From: Epiperipatus broadwayi
Taxonomy: Eukaryota; Onychophora; Udeonychophora; Euonychophora; Peripatidae
Reading direction: 5' to 3'
DNA: 64,000 nt
Assembly (NCBI GenBank): GCA_028023455.1
Contig: JAQFVV010006426.1
Location: forward strand, 620,001-684,000
Under the pieces are notes generated by a model that did no database searches, had not been told where the DNA came from, and worked only from the letters and a program-made list of their open reading frames with translations. Each line of letters begins with the position of its first letter. Within the stretch, counting starts at the first letter, position 1. Positions 49,401 to 61,400 of this stretch are shown in pieces. The position numbers were made by a program, and so were the translations under genes.

Positions 49401-52400
49401 AAAATGTAGTTTTAATAATACTGTACATTGCTGGATTTTTAGCTTATATATTATGTAATAAAACAAGAACAGCATTTTACTCTAGTGCCATCTATGATAA
49501 GCTTGAGTAATCAGTAATTGATAAAAACAAAAGCAGTCGGGATCTTATTTAAATTCCACTTTCATTTGGTAATCAGTAATTATTCATATAGGTACTCTGC
49601 ATGGTTTGGTATAATTGGTTGAACATCTGACTTGGGATCAGGAGCTCCCAGGATCGATTCTGGTACCTTTTTTATTCCTATAGATGGCATCAGAATAGAG
49701 AGCTATTTGTATTTTATTAAATATATTTTTATTACATTCAAATATCAGCCTTTCAAGCTAATTGAGCACGCGCCTTTTGAGAGTGTTAAATAAATGAATA
49801 CTTTCCTCTTCAATCCAAGATATAGTATTTATGCAGGAATAAAAAGGATCCTCTTATTCCTACAACTCAAATTCTTTTATATGAGCAAATCTGAAGAACT
49901 GTTGAGGAGAGCGTGAGTAGAATTCTCACTTTAAATTACTATTTACGATGTTTTTTGACTGAATGATGTCGATGAAATTGCTTAGAATTTACTAAAGGTC
50001 ATTCTTACTGAATCTTAATTATGAGTAAATAAGCAATTATTTTATCTAGCACCGTGTTTACAATTTTATTACATTCAAATATCAGCCTTTCAAGCTAATT
50101 GAGCACGCGCCTTCTGAGAGTGTTAAATAAATTAGAAAGATAAATTAAAAACGAATATGTACTGAAAATATTAAGAAAATAATTGTATGATTAGTGGAAG
50201 TCATTTAACTTTTGAGCACATAATAAATTGGTTAAGTACAATAGTTCCATTAAATTAACCAAATTGAATTTTATATATATATATATACATTCTTTTTACA
50301 TTACTTTTACGTGTAAGCAAATAATATACTCTTTTTTGCTCTTTTGATATTAGCAATGTATTTTTTTTTAATTCTCATTGAGTATATCATTAATGATTAT
50401 TGATTTTTACAGGATATTACATTTATATATACTATGCAACTGTGGAATAAATACAAATATGAATTTTTTGGTACATATGCACAGATATGTATATTGATCA
50501 AATCTTTTAAGATATGTGATGCTTAATGTAAAATCTTCCAGGTCCATTTCTTTCACTATGCACACATCACCAGAAATTCTATCTCATCAGATGAACTAAA
50601 AAATTTGAACACGCACACAGAAAAATTTTCAGATTTTTATATTTTCATATGTCATAGCATCTGCCAGGACGCGAACCCACACCCGTCTGCAACCAACTAC
50701 TTGCTTGCATGGCGGCTGCGATATCTCTCGGTTAACAACGCAAGACGATTTATATTTTGAAATGCCCTAATTACCAATTTGATTTTACAGAATGAATGAT
50801 TTAGAAATCAGTCATATAAATACCTATCAATCATTCAACATGTTTATATCATAGTGGGGATAATTAATAACCACATTATAACACCCGCTGGAATAGAAAT
50901 ATACCATACTGGAATATATATATAATAAATTGACTCACATTATAAAATCATACTGGTTATAATTAGAACATATAAAAATAGAAAAGTCTAGCTATCATTT
51001 CTACGTGGCTGTTTAGGTGTTCAAAAGCTCACCTGCTGAATCAGGTTTCTGGTAAAATTTATAAATAATGGGAGTGATTGATCTAGAAAATTTTACAATG
51101 ACTGAGTGTTCAAGTTGCATTGCAAATCTGAAAATTTGATTGATTATAAATATTTATTGGGCACTTTTGTCAATATAGCCAATAATAAACGTAGAAATTA
51201 TAAGTTTTGCATATGTGTATGCATACATATATTATTAGTCTTCCCATATCTGCCACATTTAGTTCCAGTCCATGGTGTGGATGCCAAAATTCCTAGATAG
51301 TAATGAACTATCTTATAATATATGATTATAATAAATCTTAATATATTGTGTGTGTGTGTGTGACCATACATATACATATATGTTATATACAGATATGCAC
51401 ACATTGTATGTATGCTATGAATTAAAAACTTAAAATATTAGAAAATTAAAAATTTTTGTGGGTTAGTTTATTTTTATTTTTTTTATTTTTTTTTGAATTA
51501 CAGATAATTGAAACCATGGATATGAAGATCACATACAAATGGAACTACAATAAAGATATAAACCCAGTCATGGAAGAAAGAAGTCCAAATACATTATTAA
51601 GATAATTCACAAGCAAGATCCCAAAAGAAACATTTAAACAAACTTGCAAACAATACCCAGCTTTTGTTTTATCAATATCAATCTATTTTGTCAAATAGAT
51701 GACAGAAACAATAAAAAATATAAACTAACTAAAGGAAATATATATATATATAAAAAAATATAATTGTTTATCTAGCCGTGTGGACAAATAATTGTATTTT
51801 ATTTATATATATATAATGCAACCTATAGTTTAATATATGTGTGTGTAAATTACATCATCACAGCCTAGTGCTTAAACAAACCAATAGAATATCAGCAATT
51901 TATCATTACAGCAACACTACAGATTGCTGATATACTATTAGTTTATTTAAGCATGAGGGCTTTGGTGATATAATTTACATATAATAAAGAGATAGTTGTT
52001 GGTTTTTACGATTAATATATATGTGTATGTGTGTATACAATATTAATATAAATAAATAGCTATGTATATGTATGCACAAGTATATAATAAATTAATATAA
52101 TACTTTTGTCAAATATAGCTCTGAAGAATAGTATTAGACAATCGAAACTTTAATGAAGTAATCATTGTTTAAAAATACAAAAATAAATGTATTCATTTTT
52201 GTTGCACTCTGCTGACACTGAATTCAAAAACTTTTAGCTCATAAGTATACCACTGCCACTGCATTACGTTGAACAGTGCAGTGTTGATGAAATGAAAAGG
52301 TCAGAAATTGGATATATATTTAGGGAAATTATAAGAAATCTATTAGAAGGTGAAAAGGAAAAGATAGAACAAAAAAAAGGGGGTATGATCTTTAAAAAGA

Positions 52401-55400
52401 TGTTAATTATTACTGTAAAATAGATATCGTAGGGAGAAGTATTTTGAATTAAAAAGTATATGATCTGTCTTTTGATTGGTAATAACATTCAAAATTATAA
52501 GAAAGATAAAAAGGGTAGCAATCATGTAAAAGCTTCAGATAGGGGAAATTGGTTCTCACTATTCAAAAACAAGACACCAAACGAATTCTAATATCTAATG
52601 AAATAGGTTTTAAAAATAAATTAAAATAAACTGATATATAAAGACAATGAAATATGAAAAAAAAAAAAAACATTCCTAAATACTGATCACATAATTATGA
52701 AAATAGATGGAAAAAATTTTTTAGTATATAAATGAACTAAGTTATTAAATTATATATAAACAAACTTAACTAACAAAAAGATGAAAAGTGATTGTAAGAG
52801 CGTAAATGTATGATATAGGGATTTAAAAAGATAAATATTTGGCTGAAGATATAAACAATTTGAATAAAACAAAAGCCTGATTTCTATCAATTGGCAGGAC
52901 TGAAATTAGTAAAAGAAATAGATATTTTGAAAATATATATAAAAATTATATAATAATGAATTGTCCAATGAAATTTTCAGACTAGAAAATAATTAAATCA
53001 AAATGGCTGGATTTAGATGGTTTTTGTTCCATAATGCAAATTTATGGAAATATGAAGCAGATTATAAATACTGGAAAATATAAATGTGAACTTTGTCCAA
53101 TTTGGCTACTCGGAAAAGTTAATTAACCAACATATTGAAAGATTTACTAAGAGACAAGTGATTAATTCATCTACTAAGAAAAAATCTTGTGTTCAGATTC
53201 CTCATAGTGGAAAACAGAATAGTGGCCTTTATTATCTTATTACAAGATATCAACAAATTAAAAATCCTTCTCCTTTTTTCTTTTCAAAAACTTTATTTTC
53301 TAATATTAATACCGAACATATATATATATAATACAAAACTCCAACATTTCAACTGTTTTTATCTTCATACAGTCATTTTCAAGGATCTGCAACAACAATA
53401 TGAAATACATATTTATAAATAAACCTCAATTACATAAATACCTTCATCTTACATTAACATAAACAGTAACACAAAAATATTAAACAGACATAATTATATT
53501 TTACTTACATCTCTCTCCCACTGCTATTTTTTATATTACTCTTTCTTTTACATTATTTAAAAAAATAAAAAATAGCAGTGGGAAAGAGATGTAAGTAAAA
53601 TATAATTATGTCTGTTTAATGTTTATTAGTTTATGAAGGTATTTTATGTAACAGGTTTATTTATAAATATATATTTCATATTGCTGTTGCATATCCTTGA
53701 AAATAACTATATGAAGATAAAAACAGTTGAAACATTGGAGTTTTGTATTATATATATATATATGTGTGTGTGTTCGGTATTGATATTAGAAAATAAAGTT
53801 TTTGAAAAGAAAAAATTAGAAGGATTTTTAATTTGTTGATATTATTATAGAACATACATTTTAAAAGAAAAAGTGAGTTTTCATTTGCTGTGTTATAATA
53901 TATGATACTTATTACAAGATATAATAAATTTTAAATTAGTGCTCTCTTTGAATAAATTGTTAATAATTTCAAGGATAAATTAATAAAACAGGATAAATTT
54001 TAAGTTGCATGCAAAAATTGTTCCTATTATATGTTATAAGGAAATGAAAATTAACGTAAGAACTAAAGTGTCACAACATATGTATAAGAAAGAAAATGAT
54101 GAAACTCAGATATAAACTTTTTATAAACATGAAAGGGAAATGGTGGATAATGTAAGGAGAAAAATGACCGAAGTGCAAAATTAAAAAGTTTTGGTTTTTT
54201 AAACATTTTAATCATGCCATTAACATTAAAAAGGAAAGTTTGCTATTTCACACCTACTGATTTACGTAGTATATTACTAGTATTATTGTTATTGTTTAGT
54301 GATGGTGACTTTGATAAATATGTCTGACATCAAACCCTGCCATTAAGTTTGAAAGTGTATTCAATATTTAATTGTAATATTGCAATTTATAATAAAGTTA
54401 GTTAGTTAATCAAATCAAACACCAACATATAAATGACTAATGACATATATCACTGCAAAAAGAAAAGGAACGGCCATTTCGTTATTATATGATAGTTCAT
54501 CCTGAAATAGGAATCTTATCAGGTGATTCTGGACATTAATATCATTTTCGACTACACGATTTTTAATGTTACAATTAGAACTATGTAATTTTATTGAGTA
54601 GTGAAAGAAAAAAATATATAATTCTTGTAAAAAAATTTTTTATATGTATATATAAAAACAGTACTGCATAAAGTTAATTGCTAATTAATAATAATCATTA
54701 TATACAGTAATTAGCTTCATGGGATATCCCTGACATATAATTTTTAATATACATGCACATATACATTTTTTTAAGTTTTAATCCTCCCCCCTTTCTCTCT
54801 TGAAGAGAAATATGCATTTCTAATTAAAACATTGGATCACCATGGGGAGAAGGTGATATTATCTTCAGGATTACCCGAAGAATTTCCTATTTTGGGATAA
54901 AATACTTTATAGTTATGAAATTGCTATAGGTTTTTTTTATTTATGCACTGACATGGATGACTAGTTATTTATTCATTTGCAAACTTTCTACTATCATCAA
55001 TTTTGTTAGACGTATTTAAGTGTGATTAGTCATAGGTCTTGAATATATTAATTATATGTTATAATTTATGTTTATGGTTATCATTTTTATTTATTTACAA
55101 TTTATGATGAAAGCTATTTTTAAAATAGATAAATCTCAAATGTAAAAAAAAGAAGCTGTCATCGCATACTATATAGCAAAGTCAATAAACTTTCACAACC
55201 GTTTCTTCTTTCCAAGATTCAAGCTTAAGAAACAGTATGTTACATCCATTAAGTTTTATTTAAGCTTGCTATATACTAATTGTAAACACTTCAGAAATTT
55301 TGGCAGAAGAAGGCACTAGGTGGCAGTGGCAATTGATTGCCATGACTTTCTAACTAATTTGTTTCAGTTTTTTTATGTACATAGATATATTTTAATTTAA

Positions 55401-58400
55401 AATTACATTAGAAAATGAAGATATGAGAAATTTTTTACATGTTTTGTTGACTTTATTATTTTTCAGAGCTATAATTAGGGTGTTTTTATATACTGAATTC
55501 ACAAAAATTAAACTTTTATATATATATATGTAAAAAAAATAAAGATTTATGCAAAACAATAACATTATTTTATAATTTTGAATAAGATGGTAATTTAAAT
55601 TTAAAAATTAGATATTTAAAATAGTTAGAACTCTAATTAAACAGGTATAAAATACCCTCCATGGTTCAGCACAATGTATGGTGGATTCAAGAGCTAAAAG
55701 TTCCTAAATCAGCTGACGAAAGCGAAAAAAAAAAGCATGTCACAAGATCTGCCAAGCAAAAGATCGTGCATATATTTTTATTATTTGTGGTCAATATTTT
55801 ATTATAATTATATAATAGTAGCTAGGCTGAATATTAATGTTGAAAATCTACTTACATTTCCTTCTAATCTGCTGAGTAATCTTAACATGTTTTGTTCACT
55901 TCCACCAGCGACAATTAAATTCCTTCCTATGAATTGGGCACAGTAATACTAATTGAAAAAATAAATAAAATAAAATAGTCATACCAAAAGAAAATACCAT
56001 GAACAAACTTTCCTTACCAAAGAAGCATTTGTATCTGAGGGGAAATCTTTGAGTTTATCTCCAGTTTTATAGTCCCATAACTGAAATTGCAAATAATAAT
56101 AAAATATATATTTCAATAAAAAATTTCAAAACATACAACAATTGTAACAGTAATTTACCATAAATCAATGTCTCAGTTGTATAATATTTTGAAAATTTTT
56201 ATTGAAATATGCCTTCATTACTGATAGTAATACTTATAAAGCAATTTGACATTAATTGTAAGTAGATTGATTATATGTTACAAAATACAAAAGAAAAAAA
56301 TTTAAAAAATAGTAAAGATTGTTGGAAAATGTCTTCACAAAAGATCAAAATGTTTATAGAGATAAAAAAACAACTACTAAAAATATTGAAACTTTGGTAA
56401 ATGGGAGAAGTAAATGAAAAAGTGATGCAATTTAATCTAATTTGATAAACAATCTCACCCCCACCCCCCTTAACCATTTACTGTTTAGTAATTATACATA
56501 AAAAGACTACAATCATGCACAGATGCATTAGACACTAGCCTGGGGTACCCAAAAGTTAAATTTAATAAAAAAATTTAAAGCTTTTATAAATTTTACTCTG
56601 GTTGAGAACCCAGCATCTTCATAATACTCCAACTTCAAAAAGTATAAATACAACCCTATGTTATAACCATATAATACATTTGTTTTCTTTTTATGTATTA
56701 ATTTTTTTTAAAAAAATATTTTATTGTAAATTATGTTATATGAAATAAAAAACGAAAATTCATTTGAAATTTATATATAATTATAAAATATTTATAAATC
56801 TCTGATGAAAGTTTTAAGTTCAATCAAAATTTTTAGAAGGAAAGAAAATAAAATTGTTTGAAAATGTGCAAAATATAATAGTATTATTATATTCTCTAAA
56901 GTATCGTATAAAAAGTTCTGACAAATTTTAAAATTTATTATGGAATTACTTCTGCATTATGGAATAACCATTACTTATTTATATATAGTTTTTCCTTCAA
57001 AAATTTTAATGAGTGTGTAAATAATTTTTCAAATATGTAATGCTAAGAATATAAACCTATTTATAGAACAAACAAGTCTGAATGCCTTACTAAGATAATT
57101 AAGCTAGATTCTTAAACTATCATTTAAACGAACTTGTAGTATAAAACAAAATAGATCGGCATTGATGTAAAAAAAAAAAGTGATTGTCATTTACAAATTC
57201 ATTTAAATAATTCTTCAAAAATCCAGCTTGTGAATAATCTTTGTAATGTATTCAGACTTGTTTGTTTGATGATTAGATTTAGTTTCAAAAATTGATATAC
57301 AACTCTATCTGCTTTCTTTCTTTGATTTATTGTTATAAATTCAATATAATACTTTTTGCCTTAATTCATAGGTTTGATTAAAATTTAAATTAATTTTTTT
57401 CTTTCAATCATCATATATATTTTAGGTAAAATTATTATATATCAAACAATATTGCATAAGAAACAGCAATGCCTCTAATCATTATCTATTAACTGACAAA
57501 ATGAAATAATGATTTGGGCATTAGCATTTATGAGAGTTTATCATGCTGTTTCTTACATATGATTATTTCAGTGATCTAAGAGTAATTATTTTCAGTTATG
57601 TAGCACCGTGTTTATATATTTTTATACTTTATATATTTACAATAAACATAAGTACATGATGTACTTATATATATGTTTGAATTCAGAAGTAAATATATAA
57701 ACATTAATTACATTTTATATATACAAATTTACAAAAAACTTAATGATATCAAAAACAATATGTTAATTTATAACGTTAAAATAATATAAGAAATTTATTA
57801 AAATTTTATAGTTACAAAAAATATTTTATTATTCAGAAAAAAATATCTAAGTAAAATGTTTAATTTCTTTTATATCATTAGAAACTTTAGTATAAGATAA
57901 TAACATTAAAATGGTAACTTTAAAACTTTCAAATTTTTTTATGTTTTTAAAATTATTTGTTGGGTGCATATGTAAAATCTAAAAAATATTTTGTAAATTC
58001 TTTTCTATTTTCAATGTGAATAAGTGCACATCACATATACTGTAATGGTCAGAATTGTGTGATCAGCCAACAAGATTCAGAGACCTAGCAAAAGTATTTC
58101 AAACCCAGCATGTTTGGGATATGCCAGTCGCAGAACAGTACTAAGCTTTAACCTATTTGCCAGTACTCCAAAACCACCACTATCCGACCAACGCTCATGA
58201 TGCTACTAATGGTTATCGTTTTTCTTCGATTCCGGTGGTCAAGGTAAAACAAGGACTCTATCAATTCAAACTCAGCCTGTCATGCCCAAGAATTATGAAA
58301 TTAATCCAAGATACTCACCAGCTCCATCAGAACCTAACACTTTGATACTGCTCAGAATATTATTTTAAATATTTCATAGGTTTTGAAACTACACATAAAT

Positions 58401-61400
58401 GATTTAATTAAGTGTGGATATAGTTGGGTGGATATGGTGAACTAGGGAATGACATGATAACTGTATAGATATACATGATTTATTAACACAATTCAGTGGA
58501 AGATAGAAATAATAATAATGTTTGGATCTTATTATGATCCATGTATGGGCATTACTTATGAACCAAAAAGCAATAATTGCAACATTTAACTATCAGGTAT
58601 TTATAAAGGTAATAGTATTTAAGTATCAGTGGGATAAATGTATGATTATTAACAAAGAAGCCACTTGTCAATAATGATAACAAAGGTTATGAACCAAAAA
58701 TAATAATTACAATAATAGTTAAACATCAGTATTGGATGTGTGTGAGCATTTCCATAATGACAACAGATGTTATGAACTAGAAATTATAAGTACAATAATA
58801 TTTAAACATCAGCATTAGATGTGTGTGAGCATTACAATGAAGTCATACTGTCAATAATGACAACAACAATTATGAATCAAAAATAACATTTACAATAAAT
58901 AGTAAATATCAGTATTATATGGTGTGAGCATAAAACAATTTTTTTTTTATGTTGATAATGATAATATTTGATCAAGAAATATGCCACTATAATTTTAATA
59001 TGCTAATTGTCAAGAGTAAATACAATACCTAATTATATTAAGTTAGAGGCCAGAAATATATATATAATAAATTTATGTGCATGTTCACATACATAGGGAA
59101 ACCTAAATATATTTTTTTATTATTATATTTACTTTTAGTATTCCCAGCAGGAGTTATGGACCAAAGCATAATTCTACCACCCTTTTTTATTAACAGTTAT
59201 ATGGTTTATCTATACCACACAGCTTTACCAACAGGCATGATCAAGAAATCTAATTACAGAAGACAGTGACATCTGGGTTTGAATCCTGTGCTGGCTATAT
59301 TATTATTGGCAGATGGCCAATCTCCATGTCGAGCAATAAAATATATAGATAAGTTTCTATGATAACACATTCGCAGTGCGTGGGCTTTGAATCCCTATCG
59401 TCATAGAGTACCCATTTATCGGCTCAAAAACACGGCTATCTCCAGGACCGGTAAAAATATCCATCTGGCAGTTCGCATAGTATTACTGGACATATATTCA
59501 TTATTAAAAGCCGTATAGGCACAGATCATTCTACTAAGCAACACTGATATATTTGCCCATAAAAAGCATTAACTCGTATCTGTATAGATATTTTCTTAAG
59601 CCTGTATTTAAAATTTAATAACAAGTAATGATGGGAAAATTTAAGATAACCATATTTTATAGGCTATAAAATGCCCATGAGCTTAAATATGCAATTATCA
59701 TAGTAAATTGCTAAAGAGGCAAAAAAATACGACTGCTGAGATAGCGCATTCCCATAAATGTATGCGTCACTAAATACATAGATATATAGTGAGATGAACA
59801 TATACTTTTATAACAAGTAATATTGCCCATTTTACATTTAATTAAGAAAAAGAAGCATTATCATTATTATTTTTTTAACACATAAATAAATGCATATATA
59901 GATATTATTTCATTTAATTGTCATAAAGAATCTAAATTAAATAGATAATGATTTTAACACATTTATATTCTTAATTTCTATTAACAAGGTATATACGAGT
60001 AGATGGCGAGTTTTATCTCAGACATTGATTTTCTTCTCTTTTTAAACAATAAATGACATTTTTACCTAGCAAGAAGTGGACAAACGATTTAAAAAATTCA
60101 AGTTTAACTGTTTGTCACTTCAAAATTATAAAATAATTATTATTCTCACATTTAAGATTTGAGACAAACAAACAAATTATGCAAAAATTGGCTTAATAGT
60201 AATATTTTGTCCCGTACTTGACTGGGTTGGCATAAATAAATAAATAAAAGCTATATTTATCAACTTTATAGAATTTTTGTTCCATTTAAAATTAGACATT
60301 AAAATCTTTTTTTTTTATTATTTACCATTAATAAATAGAAATATAGTTATAACATAGATTGACTTGTTAAAAATAAAAAATTAAAACACTCATCACTGTC
60401 TTTTTGAAACACACACCCCTTTTTAAAGATATAGTCTTTTACTGAGCAGCTATAAATCTTGAGAATTTTTAAATTTAGATTCTAGAGTTTGATAGTTTCG
60501 GATTTTATGAGCTATGACGTTTTACACTTAGCATGTTTTTTGCCGGTAAGATTTTATCAAAGGATTAAAAGTTTATACTTGCAATGCTTAATGTCACTTT
60601 GATGATCCAATCATCTTACTGGTTCACACTTATTTCAGGACAGACCTTTGGTTTTACTGGACATAGTACAGGCTCGATTCAAAGGTGGTTCTCCATTTTC
60701 TCAATGGCAGCAACATGGACTCAATAGCTTTCTTTTCTCCATAGATGCAATTTTCCTGGAGATTCCTCTGAAGGGAAGGATAAATGTATCTACTGGCATC
60801 AGCGTACATTCAATGTCTATTAGAGAGTGACTTTTTTCACTTTGACTCTTTAAAACTTTTTCTTTACTCTTTTGACTTTTTACTTTTGACTCTTAAAAAC
60901 TTTTTACTTTGACTTTTTTTGACTCTTAAAAACGTTTTTACTGCCTATAAAACCAACCCAGTATTTATTTATATTCCTGTAACTTTAAACAAAACTGTAC
61001 TCGGCACAACCAAAATTATGTCTCGCCTTTGTTTATTCTGATAATTTTTTTTTAACACAGATATCATAACTGCCTTCAGATTCAACCTTTGTTAGAAACG
61101 AAAATAGACTGGTTTTTTTAATTTAAACTAGTTAGCAAAATCCTATTAAGATTACATTAAGGTATGAAAATTTTACTGCCTTTCTAACTGCCTTTAAAGA
61201 TGAGAAATAATTAGCATTTCCATGCAACTATATGAATGTTTCAAAAAAATATGAATCATAAAAAAATGTTATTTGCCAAGAATGAATGAGTCAACTTATA
61301 TTTTCCATTTTTCTTTGTCTTTTAGGAAAACATAAGACAAAAGAAATATATATATTTTCTTTTCCAAATATATAACTTAAAAAAATGTATTTCAATAAAA

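Noticed and set aside
59340-59420. tRNA-like hairpin CTATGA...TCATAG around GGCTTTGAATCCC
   Set aside because: No A-box in the right place and no full cloverleaf could be drawn.
60610-60830. Higher-GC segment with a 60-codon plus-strand frame
   Set aside because: No splice sites or domain support an exon on either strand. It may be an old repeat.
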